Program-made: the position numbers and the translations under genes
Shown: piece by piece, positions 14,469 through 24,729 of the stretch
How the letters are laid out: every line of letters starts with the position of its first letter
Numbering within the stretch: the first letter of the stretch is position 1
Notes under the pieces: model-generated
What the model was told of the DNA's origin: nothing
What the model saw: the letters and a program-made list of their open reading frames with translations, nothing else
Databases searched by the model: none
NCBI GenBank assembly: GCA_944474755.1
Contig: OX104114.1
Span: forward strand, 80,524,623-80,588,622
DNA length: 64,000 nt
Direction: 5' to 3'
DNA from: Limnoperna fortunei
Taxonomy: Eukaryota > Mollusca > Bivalvia > Mytilida > Modiolidae

Positions 14469-15810
14469 GGATATGACTTGGATAATAGGCTGCATATTGG
14501 TCTTTTATTGACTTCCCTGCAGTAGGTGATGAGATATAAGACTTGTATAGAGGCTGTATATTGATGTGTAATAGACCTCCCTGTAGAAGATGATTTCTGA
14601 TATGACTTTTATAGAGGCTGTATATTGGTCTGTAATAGACCTCCTTGTAGCAGGTGATGGGATATAACTTGTATAGAGGCTGTATATTGGTGTGTAATAG
14701 ACCTCCCTGTAGAAGATTATGTTTGATATGATTTGTATAGAGGCTGTATATTGGTCTGTAATTGACCTCCTTGTAGCAGGTGATGGGATATAACTTGTAT
14801 AGAAGCTGCATATTTGTCTGTAATTGACCTCCCTGTAGTAGGTGATGAAATATACGACTTGAAAAGAGGCTGTATATTGGTGTGTAATAGACCTCCCTGT
14901 AGAAGGTGATGTTTGATATGACTTGTATAGAGCGTATATATTGGTCTGTAATGGACCTCCTCGTAGCAGGTGATGGGATATGACTTGTATAGAAGCTGCA
15001 TATTGGTCTGTAATTTACCTCCCTGTAGTAGGTGATGAGATATGACCTGTATATAAGTGTGTAATATACCTCTCTATAGTAGGTGATGTGAGATATGACT
15101 TGTATAGAGGCTGTATATTGGTCTGTTTTTGACCTCCTTGTAGTAGGTGATGAGGTATCACCTGTATATAGGCTGTATATTGGTGTGTAATAGACCTCCC
15201 TGTAGTAGGTGATGTAAGATATGACTTGTATCGAGGCTGTATATGGGTCTTTAATAGACCCACTCTAGTAGGTGATGAGATTTATGACTTGTATAGAGGC
15301 TATATATTGATGTGTAATAGACCTCCCTGTAGCATCTGATGAGATATATGACTTGAATAGAGGATGTTTATTGGTGTGTATTAGACCTCCCTCTAGTAGG
15401 TGATGGGATATATGACTTGTATAGAGGCTGTTTATTGGTCTGTAATAGACCTCCTTGTAGCAGGTGATCAGATAAACGACTTGTACAGAGGCTGTATGTT
15501 GGTCTGTAATAGACCTCCTTGTAGCAGGTGATGGGATATGACTTGTAAAGAGGCTGCATATTGGTCTGTAATTTACCTCCCTGTAGTAGGTGATGAGATA
15601 TACGACTTGTATAAAGGCTGTTTATTGGTGTGTAATATGCCTCCCTGTAGAAGGTGATGTTTGATATGACTTGGATAATAGGATGTTTATTTGTGTGTAT
15701 TAGACCTCTTTGCAGCAGGTGATGAGATACACGAGTTGTGTAGACTGTATATTGGTCTGTAATATAACTCCTTGTAGTAGGTGATGAGATATACGACTTT
15801 TGTAGAGGCT

Positions 15811-16165
15811 GCATATTGGTCTGTTTTCGACCTTCTTGTAGTAGGTGATGAGGTATGACCTGTATAAAGGCTGTATATTGGTTTGTAATAGATCCCCCTG
15901 TAGTAGGTGATGTAAGATATGACATGTATCCAGGCTGTATATGGGTCTGTAATAGACCCACTCTAGTAGGTGATGAGATTTATGACTTGTATAGAGGGTG
16001 TATATTGGTCTGTTTTCGACTTCTTGTAGTAGGTGATGAGGTATGACCTGTATATAGGCTGTATATTGGTTTGTAATAGATCCCCCTGTAGTAGGTGATG
16101 TAAGATATGACATGTATCCAGGCTGTATATGGGTCTGTAATAGACCCACTCTAGTAGGTGATGAG
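15811..16165. repeat. Three-unit tandem duplication in array B, about 188 bp
   Basis: GGTCTGTTTTCGAC begins at 15818 and again at 16007. The following three units, including the rare GATCCCCCTGTAG and CATGTATCCAGG variants, are repeated almost exactly at an offset of 188-189 bp. The second copy has lost one base in the TTTTCGAC-TTCTTG stretch. Confidence 0.8.
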
Positions 16166-16775
16166 ATTTATGACTTGTATAGAGGCTATATATTGATGTG
16201 TAATATACCTCCCTGTAGCATCTGATGAGATATATGACTTGAATAGAGGCTGTATATTGGTCTGTAATTTACCTACCTGTAGAAGGTGATGGGACATATG
16301 ACTGTATAGAGGCTGTATATTGGTCTGTAATAGACCTCCTTGTAGCAGGTGATGGAATATGACTGTATAGAGGCTGCATATTGGTCTGTAATTGACCTCC
16401 CTGCAGTAGGTGATGAGGTATACGACTTGTACAGAGGCTGTATATTAGTCTGTAATAGACCTCCTTGTAGCAGGTGATGAGATATGACTTGTATAGAGGC
16501 TGCATATTGGTCTGTAATTGACCTACCTGTCTGTAGTAGGTGATGAGATATACGACTTGTGTAAAGGCTGTATATTGGTGTGTAATAGACCTCCCTGTAG
16601 TAGGTGATGTAAGATATGACTTGTATAGAGGCTGTATATTGGTCTTTAATTGACCTCCCTTTAGTAGGTGAAAGAAATATGACTTATAGATAATGGTATG
16701 TAATATATCCCTCCCTGTAGTAGGTGATGAGAGATATGATGGATCAAGGCTGTATGATAGTTGGTTATTTATAGA

Positions 16776-17248
16776 CCAGTGTGAGTCAGATGCTCAAAAT
16801 GTGCAAGAAAGGACTTTTTATTTTGTTAAGTCAACTTATAAATAGTCTTACCAGTAGTGTATTTTGTACATCAGGTCAACACATATTATTCTTTCATATT
16901 AAAGTATAAATAATAATCTTGGTCTGATAGATGAATTGTTGCTACCTACCCAATGACTAAAAAGTGCTATAATAATAAAATAAATTAGCACTCATTAGTA
17001 ACTGGAAAGATAAACAAATTTAATCACAATGTTATGAAAAATGAAAAACACAACTAGGTGAAAATATTGATAGATATACCCCCACTACAAAAAAAACTAT
17101 ATTTTGTGGTTTCAAAAGTAAAATAAACATTTCCTTGGTTTATCACCAAAGGAAAATATAAGATGTAGCTTTCTTGAATGGAATCATGCACATTCATATT
17201 CTACCAAAATGAGTTAATTGGAAAGTTTTCCTTATATGTTAAACATAC
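16776..17248. other. AT-rich flank of array B, intron or intergenic
   Basis: No repeat units and no convincing coding sequence remain here. On the minus strand a splice-donor-like CTACTG followed by GTAAGAC lies at 16845-16857. A short open stretch sits upstream of it on that strand, but its phase does not join cleanly to the exon at 17249-17374, so it is not called as an exon. If the CaRF-like gene is intact, this is the start of its next intron. Confidence 0.5.
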
Positions 17249-17374
17249 CTTGTATTGTGGAAACTTGATTACTACTTTAATCTTAATAGCTTCAGGACAA
17301 TCTTTCTTTTTTGTAACCTGAATTAAGTTCCTGTGCTTTTTATTCCCATAAGAATGGTCACCAGCATGACTAGC
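17249..17374 (-). CDS. Internal exon of a CaRF-like gene (third exon seen)
   Basis: A 126-nt exon, exactly 42 codons, phase 0 at both ends. Acceptor: a pyrimidine-rich tract ending CTTTTAAAG, then GCTAGT. Donor: CAATACAAG then GTATGT. The encoded peptide is basic and includes NLIQVTKKKDCPEAI and IKFPQYK. From memory, a TKK-x-DCP motif followed by a hydrophobic stretch and FP-x-[YF]-K is typical of calcium-responsive transcription factor (CaRF)-like proteins, where this segment follows a C-x-x-G motif. The preceding exon on this strand ends with such a motif, which supports the order. The next exon was not found; array B starts 474 bp downstream. Role in the cell, if intact: probably a nuclear DNA-binding regulator, by family analogy only. 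Confidence 0.7.
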
Positions 17375-17890
17375 CTTTAAAAGAAAATGATAATTGCACA
17401 TACAGTTGTACAATTCATGTCAATACTAAAAATACAATTAAAAATCCCATTTTTTATAAACCTTAAACAGACATATATGGTACAATATTGTTGTATAGAT
17501 GGCTGAATTTTAGCTAATATGTTAAATCCATTAAAACTACACTGACTATTATGAAATTATTTTTTGTATATACTGTAAGGTATAACTGAAGATCATGATT
17601 ATGAGGAAATATTCAACAAGAACTAGCCTGCTAGCAGAGTCAATTCAAAGTGAAATTTTTAGGCAGTTTATTTTGGAATAGGCACATTAGTTTTGGATGT
17701 TATAGACTGAGAGTGTTGAAAATTACCTTAATGAAGTGATTTAATTCATAATTTGTTGTTTAATCACTGATTGAGTGCATCCTTACCCTTAATGCCACTC
17801 AGAAATCAGCCGGGTAATTTACCCCAATCTATGTAATGATTAATTTAAAACCTGATTATTATCTGTTACACAGTTCATTTTATCTGTGCT
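17375..17890 (-). other. Presumed intron between the second and third CaRF-like exons
   Basis: AT-rich and non-coding in appearance, about 516 bp. The acceptor at its minus-strand end is good, but no GT donor is visible next to the last family-like residue of the preceding exon. No tandem repeats or mobile elements were seen. Confidence 0.5.
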
Positions 17891-18019
17891 TTAAGGTCCA
17901 TAATGGCACTCCATATCTTCATCTCCTACAATAATGAAGGGAATGCCATCTTCTTCTAACACAGATCCATCAGCCCACTTCTTTTTCCAATAAATCTTTC
18001 CCATCAAACTGTTGGAAGT
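17891..18019 (-). CDS. Second exon of the CaRF-like gene, read to an in-frame stop
   Basis: Acceptor TGCATTGCAG then ACTTCC at 18019, phase 0. The open frame gives 42 codons and then TAA at 17891-17893. The peptide includes GKIYWKKKWADGSV, EEDGIPFIIVG and ends MECHYGP. From memory this fits the CaRF-like pattern G-K-x-Y-W, W-x-D-G, D-G-x-P-F-x-x-V-G, then E-C-x-x-G. In that family the protein continues past the C-x-x-G motif into the part encoded by 17249-17374, so a stop here is unexpected. No GT donor follows GGACCT directly. Options: a real nonsense mutation or pseudogene, a non-canonical donor, a small unseen exon, or a sequence error. Coding nature is well supported; the 3' boundary is not. 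Confidence 0.7.
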   Translation of the reverse strand, partial: TSNSLMGKIYWKKKWADGSVLEEDGIPFIIVGDEDMECHYGP

Positions 18020-18557
18020 CTGCAATGCATTTATATATATATAAATGTTATTCTTCTTCCATAAAACTTTTTTTATTTAAAATATCTTTAAGAATATGTT
18101 GTAATGGCTGTGGATACTAGAATTATACTCATCTTACAAATAAAAGTTGTAACACATACATGTATGCACATAATTGACTACTAATTATATAAATGTGAAG
18201 GCATGTGCAAATCTCAGTTAAAAAATTTAGAAAAGAAACCCACACACATCATAGAGCCTAATGTAAATAAATCTATGAACATTTATGTTACTTATTTTAC
18301 AATGTAACAGTTACATGTGTAAATACCCCTCAAGTTTAGTGATTTAAATGTATTGTTACATGTACAAAAGCATAGTTTTGAAAAGGTACATGTAGTATAT
18401 AGATATGATAAATAAACAATAATACAAGGTTTTGTATCAAGCAGCTTCATCTTTTCATTAATGTTGTTATTTTGTATATACATGTACAAACAAAACATTA
18501 GAAACTTAGTTAATATACACAAACATTTATTAATGAGTTCCTTTTAGTTCCATCAGA

Positions 18558-18638
18558 CCTGTGTGTTTAAAAGGATGCATTTTATTAATGTATACATAAA
18601 GCATACATTAATAAAATGCATCCTTTTAAACACGCAGG
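18558..18638. repeat. Near-perfect 36-bp inverted repeat (hairpin), 9-nt loop
   Basis: The arms 18558-18593 and 18603-18638 are reverse complements over 36 bp, with one difference (CCTGTGTG against CCTGCGTG, a G-T pair in RNA). The loop is ACATAAAGC. The central part is AT-rich (ATTTTATTAATGTAT). It lies in the presumed first intron of the CaRF-like gene. It could be a minimal palindromic MITE, a folded intronic RNA or a recent inverted duplication. Nothing in the window settles which. Confidence 0.9.
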
Positions 18639-19581
18639 TATTTTAACCAAGTTTCTTAATTCACCATCAAAGTACATGTGGATTCTTTTTAACGATTGAT
18701 CAGATAATGCAACATCACAATTATACTGTCACAGGGATTCAATCTGTCTATAAGCCAGGATTAAACCTTTAGTATATTTAGCCAAATTGATTAAATCTAA
18801 CTATAAACTAACCAACTACAAGGTAGATAATATGTCCTATTGCATGTACTTGAGTGTTGTTTCTTACCTACCATGTCCATTTTGTACCATTTTGCCCTAC
18901 TATTTTAGCTATGATTTTCATAAAAATTGTTCATTAATAAAAATTTGAATGCTTGAAAATAATAATTTAGACTTAAAAAAGTAATTTTAAATTTAACAGA
19001 ACATTACGAATTTTATATGGAATATTTAAGACCTACTGACATGTGGCGAGTGAGGTTTGTCAAGGTATAGAAGAGAAACAGTAACCCACTTTGTTATTGT
19101 CACCAGTTACTTTTCAACTTCTGTCTGAAATAAGTTTTGCCAAACTGAGAGATGTATGTGCATTTTACAAAATTTATTGTGCCTAGCAGGTCTTTGTTGC
19201 ACTTAGATGCATTTAGGTATTTCAATTGCACCATTACGAAGCTTAACACATAACTTTACCCATGGTGTGGCCTAAAATGATCCCTGTAATATATAGTACG
19301 AAACAGACATGGTACAAAATAGTTGTTTGTATGGTACGAAATCGCAGGTATTAAAATCAATAATAAACCATTACTAGTACATACTAGTAAGACTACTCTG
19401 TAAAGGCAAACACTTGTAAAAATTGCTACTCATAATTGACCCATTTCCAGTTTTACATGATTTATCTCCCATTTTCAACAGGACAAACTGCGGCTTTAGC
19501 CACAGTTTTCAGTACTGAAAGTTGACACTATGTGGCATTTTTTAAATTGGAAAGTCATCAATTGTTGTTCTGACATAGACA

Positions 19582-19599
19582 GGGGGGGGGGGGGGGGGG
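19582..19599. repeat. G18 homopolymer
   Basis: An uninterrupted run of 18 G within AT-rich DNA, in the presumed intron of the CaRF-like gene. It is expected to vary in length and to be error-prone in sequencing. Confidence 0.95.
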
Positions 19600-19797
19600 C
19601 AAACAATTTGGCTGATTAAATTGGAAATCACTATAGCATGACAGTGCCCCACTATAATGACAGATACATGAAGCACAGTCAATCTTAATACAATTGACCA
19701 CTTTTATCTTGGACAAGGTACAATGTATATACATAAAGGAAAAGTTGAATGTGTGAAGTTGCAACGCCATGAATGTTTATCCTTATTACTAAATTAC

Positions 19798-19929
19798 CTT
19801 GTGGAAAAATACCCTAATTCTGAGAACGTTGCTTATAAAAGCCGAAGTAGAGCCAGATTCAAATAAATCTATGCTCTGCGTGACTTTAGAATATGTGTTT
19901 ACAAAAGAATTCATTGTAGACATCGACAT
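19798..19929 (-). CDS. Probable first coding exon of the CaRF-like gene
   Basis: A 132-nt, 44-codon open stretch ending phase 0 at donor CCACAAG then GTAATT. It starts at the first ATG (19927-19929) after an in-frame TAG; two more in-frame ATGs follow at codons 3 and 6. The peptide includes KVTQSIDLFESGSTSAF and ends RIRVFFHK. Joining it to the next exon, also phase 0, gives FFHK-TSNSLMGKIYW, which looks natural for the N-terminal part of CaRF-like proteins (family resemblance recalled, not computed). An alternative is that the exon begins at an acceptor, TCGATTTTAG at about 19960, and is internal. Transcription start and promoter cannot be placed. Confidence 0.6.
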
Positions 19930-20429
19930 CGAAATTGCGGCAAATTTCTAAAATCGAGTAGAAATATTGAAAAATTGAGAAGTTCCGAACATGGAAACAA
20001 GACGTATGTAGTCCAGACATGATCTTTTTATTATTGATTTTTATGAATATTCATGACCTCCTTCCAGCAGGTGAAATTTAGCACTAACGTCTCTTAAATA
20101 CAAGGTACATGGAAATTGTTTTGTTTGTGAAATCACTATTTCTGTTACATTATGAAGAGTTAAGAACCACATATTCAATACATGGTAAGTATAAGAACTT
20201 ATTTCCTCCATAAAATAACAAAATCCCTTAGAAAACCCATGCTTTTATATCCAACATCCAATCAGAAGGCCAGAAACAAGAACATTTATCAAGAATGCTG
20301 TTTTGCTACCAAGTCTTGTTTCAGGTGATTTGAATGCCTATTTCACCCATGACATTCAGTCGTGCTCACCTGTCTGTCATAGAAATTTGACAAAACACAG
20401 GAAAACTTGATATCAGATAGATGGTATCC
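19930..20429. other. Upstream region of the CaRF-like gene
   Basis: No coding sequence supported. A plus-strand donor-like CATG followed by GTAAGT lies at 20181-20190. It could mark a divergent non-coding first exon, but this rests on a single motif. No TATA box or other promoter element can be assigned. Confidence 0.35.
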
Positions 20430-20580
20430 CTTTGACCTCAAGATCAAGGTCAAAGGTCATCAACCATGGTATGTGACACATTGCTGTGATATTATCTACC
20501 CACATCCCATATATCAACGCTTAACTCAAAAGATTAAAAGGTTATAGCATCTGTTGACTTACTGATCACTATAGGGCGTT
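20430..20580 (+). repeat. Single copy of the AAGGTCA-rich interspersed repeat
   Basis: Contains AAGGTCATCAACCATGGTAT and ATATTATCTACCCACAT, then ACTGATCACTATAGGGC. All three are shared in the same order with the tandem copies at 32109-32745. A perfect direct repeat AGGTCA-A-AGGTCA lies at 20447-20459, with an inverted half-site TGACCT just upstream. Confidence 0.8.
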
Positions 20581-20732
20581 CTCTACTAAGTGGCTGCACC
20601 CTAATAACATTTTCTATATAAGTTAGGTAACTGATAAAGGCCCCTGAGAGATTATGGTTACTTTTCTATATTCTTAGTGAGATGAACATAACAGAATTTT
20701 TAAGAAACTTGACAGAAGGTAATTTCATAGTT

Positions 20733-20985
20733 GGGGACTTGGTGCCTAAGTGGTTAAGGTATTTTGTTTACTATTGGTCTCATGGTCTGTCAACACTGAG
20801 GTTGTGTGTTTGAGTCTAACTGTCGACCGGGTGTACTTGATTCCAATTTTAATTGACAAGCTCTAGTTTTCCTACTCTAGGTCACGGTTTTACCTGGGTA
20901 ATCAAGCTTCCTCTCTCAATAAAAACTGATGCAATGATGAAGCTGAAAAATCTAATAGTGGCCCTAAACATCATTCAAACAAAAG
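20733..20985 (+). mobile_element. tRNA-derived SINE
   Basis: The 5' part resembles a tRNA gene with RNA polymerase III boxes: TGCCTAAGTGG at 20743-20753 (box A-like) followed by TTAAGG, and GTTTGAGTCT at 20808-20817 (box B-like). The middle has CTTCCTCTCTCAATAAAAACTGA-type sequence. The end has AGTGGCCCTAAACATCATTC and a short CAAACAAAA tail. From memory, the tRNA head with a 3' end near AGTGGCGTTAAACA is the SINE type widespread in molluscs; a family name is not assigned. Both boxes carry mismatches, so this is an old copy. Confidence 0.8.
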
Positions 20986-21089
20986 GACTACTGCTCACTA
21001 TGTATACCACAGCTATTTACATCTTTTTTAATTACTAAGTTGATAACCACTGTGTAAGAACACATACTGGTGTTGCATATCAAATTTAA

Positions 21090-21370
21090 AGTGGTTGTGA
21101 GAAGTAGTTGCAAGGAAAACTTATGAAAATTGTCATCATGGCATTGACCACTAATGTTGAAAATGGACTGTCGGTAAACAGGAAGTAGATATGGAACAGA
21201 CCTGAAATAGGTACTCGCAATAAAGGACCACATGGTAAGCTTACATATAACATTTCAAATGCTTGTGATAATTAGTTGAAGAGAAAAATGTTATGTTACG
21301 GATGCAAGGATGGATGGACAGACAGAGGTAAACCAGTTTACCCTGCTCTTCTTTGAAGCAGGGTACAATG
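21090..21370. repeat. Interspersed repeat of bivalve type
   Basis: Contains AAACAGGAAGTAG, GGATGGATGGACAGACAGAGG and an end reading TACCCTGCTCTT...AAGCAGGGTA, an imperfect terminal inverted pair. AAACAGGAAGTAG and the GACGGAC-type stretch are shared with the elements at 27012-27376 and 30116-30350. No protein-coding capacity. Confidence 0.5.
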
Positions 21371-23615
21371 ATGCATTTGAGGTGTTTTTTTAAAGATTTC
21401 TCAGTCAATTATAGGGCTTAAACATGATCATAATATTAACTCAGGTTTTTGATTTGTAACAAATGATGTGCATGTACTAGTATGTGCGATCTTATTTATT
21501 CATCATTTTTAATATTTATAATTTTGTTATGATTGTTTAAAAAACCATGGCTGAAATTTACTATTTTGTATCGTAAGACACTACAATGACAAATCAAATT
21601 TGTCCTTAATCATACTTAAAACTTCAATGAGGAATCCTTATTTCTGGTTGTCAAACATTTCAAACTTGTTTTCTCTGAAACTGTTAAAAAGCTAATAAAC
21701 AGTAACTTCAAAAAGTTTGAAGTTCATGCTTTGGAGTTTGACTTTAAAAAAGCTTATTTATGGTCAGAAATATACAAAATACAAGGTCAAATAATACCTG
21801 TTAGTAATTTTGTAGAAGTAAGGCGTAAGTGGGCCATTTAAAAAAATTGTCATCATTTCTTTCCAATTGAACCAAGATTGCTGATTGCAGTAGGAACAAC
21901 TTTTAAATGATACCCTGCTAACATTTGCAATTGTTTAACTTCTAACTAAGTTATAAGAATGTACTCAATATCAATCTTAAGAAACAAACTAATAATTAAT
22001 TGCATAGATTCCAGGAGCTTTCAAGGGTTTTGGTCATACAACCAGGGCTTTTTCATGGTCAAACTAGAAACCTAAAGTGGCCACAGATTCATTGCTTCAT
22101 CTTTGCATATCCCCTTAACATGCAATCCTGAATACTCTGATGTGTATTTTCCCCATTGTTAGCATTGGCTATTCTTCTGAAAACTATGATATTGTATAGC
22201 CTAAACAGAAAAATTATCATTGTATAAATCATTAGCTCTATTTTTTGTAAATATGTCTAACTGAAATTGTCTTACAGGTGATCAGTGACAGACACCTGTT
22301 AGTTTCATGTTCTGCATCATCATTTTCTATGAATATAAACTTGTACATTTCAATCTTCTTCAAAATCACAGTACCATATCAAAGATGGTTACTCTACATA
22401 GTTTTATTTTTATACTGATTATCAATCTTATCACGAGCTAATTTAACAAATTAAGACTATAAGTGAAAAATTAATATGTGTTCTCATAAACTGCAAAGCA
22501 GATTTAATCTTAACTGTATAATGGATAAATGGTTTAATGGATAGTACTTAACAGTCAGTGATATTTGTTCTGTTTAGGTAATAAGTCTCAAATGGCTACC
22601 ACTGTATAATTTAACATAGAAACCTATGTAAAAATTTGAAAAGGACTTTTTCTAACCTTCGAAATGAAACCAAGCATACTAGTAATATTCATTAAATGTT
22701 TTCAGTTTATTGGCCAACCTCTGAATTTTGTGAACATTGCTACTATGGACTTGAAGCTATTTTAAATCTTAACAATATCTGCAATTTTATCTCATAAAAT
22801 GTTGGGGTTTTTTTTGGCTTTTCACATAAACTTCTAACATGTAACAATTGTCTCATTTTGTTTTATTACCCCCAAAAAGTTGTTTGATATGATTTGTCAT
22901 TATTATCCTACATTGAGAACTAATTGCAAAGGGTTCTGCACTTTAATCTATATCACCCCTGGATTTGTAAACCTGATCTCCGTACCATATCATATAGCTA
23001 AACCTGTATTGTACATCCTGCATTGTACCCTCTTTTAGAATGTCACTTATTTATTTGGTTAAAAATATAATAAATAAAAAAAACAATGCAAAATCTGTAT
23101 TGCATGCTGTATCACAACTCAATTAATACAGGTCCTAAAGCCCCTAAGGGTATTTAGAAGGTCCACAGTGTTTCCTACACAATGCTCAACAGGGTGTTCC
23201 CAGGATAGATGATGACTTCACACGATGAATTGGGTGTTTGTCAGGTCATAATACCATGAGCTTGAGCCATGGACCATAGTGTTTTGAGAGAACCACATTC
23301 CTTGCATGATAAAGATCCCTGTTGTATATGTAAGTAAGTGTAGAATCATTGTAGCTGCTATAAATACCTAAAATTTCCACCCCTAACCGTACTCCAAATT
23401 TTTCCAGCAGCATTTGAAATTGTTGTCCTTTATCCAACTTTCAAGAATTGAAATATTGTCTGTTAACTGGTTTTTGTCCAGCATAGTTTACTGGAGGTAA
23501 AGCAAACATTCAATCGATTTAAAACCTCAAAGCCCTCAAAGCATAGCACAACCTTTACAAGCAAATGTTTTGTTGCTAAATGTACAGCAATGTACAAAAC
23601 TAAAAAAAAACATGT
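21371..23615. other. AT-rich region without supported genes
   Basis: No exon, RNA gene or clear repeat is supported. The only coding-like item is on the minus strand near 21798-21841: ATG, MAHLRLTSTKLLT, then a CAG/GTATTA donor-like site. It could be a small first exon but stands alone. Confidence 0.4.
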
Positions 23616-24260
23616 AGTGAGAGGTATTGTTCTCAAGCACTGTACTTCTACTTTCCATATACTGATATATCAAGTTTAAAGGAATTCCAAGGAGTGCTTT
23701 TCTTGTTATTCTGTGAAAAAGCTAGTGAAAAAAGTTAAAGGGCAACAACTGAATAATTAACATACTAAAAATAATGGTTTTTGTTCACTGCACTTCTCAT
23801 CACCAAGTAAACCTATATGCCAAGTTTAAAGTGAATCCATCATGTAGTCTTGTAGTTATTTTTCCAACAAGAAAACACAAACAAGGGACATAACTCAACA
23901 ATTAAAATAGATTGTTAGTACTATGGTATAGGTAATATGAATTTTGTGTATTGCACCCCTCATCAGGATCTATCCAACCTCTGTCCAACATGATTAAATG
24001 ATAAAAGGACAGACAAAGTAGCTACTGTATGCACTAGGCAGAATAAATAACATAAAATCACCTGACTAACATTTGTACTCATCACCAGGTACATAAATTT
24101 AATTCAGATTAAAGCCATCCAGTTTTTTCAGCTATTTTCCTAACAAGAAATACTAACTAAGGGGGTGGGGTAACAAAAAAATTAACTTAGCTAGAGGTTA
24201 TGGTTCTTGTGCAGTGCACACCGTCACATTCAGATCTATCCAACATCCAACTTTGAACTG
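23616..24260. repeat. Tandem copies (about 150-200 bp) of an interspersed repeat
   Basis: Three or four diverged copies of a segment that reads roughly GTTCACTGCACTTCTCATCA, then a CCAAGTTTAAAGTGAATCC-type stretch, then TTTTCCAACAAGAAA. Phrases recur near 23640-23720, 23775-23880, 23945 and 24195-24245. A related copy is at 25860-26150. Non-coding; mobile origin is likely but the ends are unclear. Confidence 0.55.
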
Positions 24261-24729
24261 AAAATGTTAAACCTGTTTTCCTTCAACAAAATGATAGAAC
24301 AGATGGGCAATTTTGGGGAGCATAAAAACTTTTAATGTAGCCGCTTGGAATGAAATTGTTTTCAAGGAAAGGGTCAACTACAAAAAAATGTGGTGTTGTT
24401 ATCTGTAACATAGATACCATACAGTTTATCCCATCATGTTGGTTATTAAGGAACTGGTAACATTCCGAAACCATAGGAATGAAATAGAGGGAAATGTCAG
24501 ATGACATGTAACAAGTATTTGTTATCAGCTTTCATTTGACACAAGTAAATGACTATGCTGGAATCCTACCATTTGTCAATCTTTCATTGACAATTGTATT
24601 AAAAAACACAAAAGCAGACCTATATAGAGTCATCATTAAAGTTTTAACCAACTGGAAGATTTAGGTCTTGTCTTTTTCCATCTTTATTTGAAATTTACAG
24701 TGTATCATAGTAGCAAATATTTTGGATTT

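Larger units (their letters stand above)
4473..16775. repeat. Minisatellite array B, 62-64-bp unit
   Basis: Head-to-tail array of roughly 195 copies. Unit starts (GTGATG) at 4717, 4781, 4845 and 4907 give lengths 64, 64 and 62. The core contains GAGGCTGTATATTGGTCTG and the short dyad GGTCTGTAATAGACC, followed by TCCCTGTAGTAG. Units fall into recurring types: TTGATGTG or TTGGTCTG at the centre, and GTAGTAG, GTAGCAG or GTAGAAG at the end. These types recur in fixed order, giving higher-order repeats. The minus strand of the consensus has no stop codon in any frame, which explains open frames of up to 580 codons there. Units at the right edge (16650-16775) are visibly decayed. One non-repeat insertion lies at 5612-5699. 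Confidence 0.97.
18020..19797 (-). other. Presumed first intron of the CaRF-like gene
   Basis: About 1.78 kb between a GTAATT donor (19797) and a TTGCAG acceptor (18020), both phase 0. It contains an 81-nt hairpin at 18558-18638 and a run of 18 G at 19582-19599. Near 18880-18950 the minus strand has a short open stretch reading IAKIVGQNGTKWTW, followed by GTAGGTAAG. Its phase does not fit the neighbouring exons, so it is not called. Confidence 0.55.

Noticed and set aside
18880..18960. Extra CaRF-like exon on the minus strand (IAKIVGQNGTKWTW before GTAGGTAAG)
   Set aside because: Its donor phase does not fit the following exon, the alternative donor includes a stop, and the acceptor is weak.
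20041..20070. A stray array B unit (GACCTCCTTCCAGCAGGTGA)
   Set aside because: Only about 18 of 20 bases match one part of the unit and the flanks do not; chance similarity is likely.
21798..21841. Small first exon on the minus strand (MAHLRLTSTKLLT then GTATTA)
   Set aside because: Single short open stretch with no partner exon or motif; could easily be chance.
23246..23437. 63-codon minus-strand frame starting MDKGQQFQML
   Set aside because: No recognisable motif, no splice context, and no support for an unspliced small gene here.
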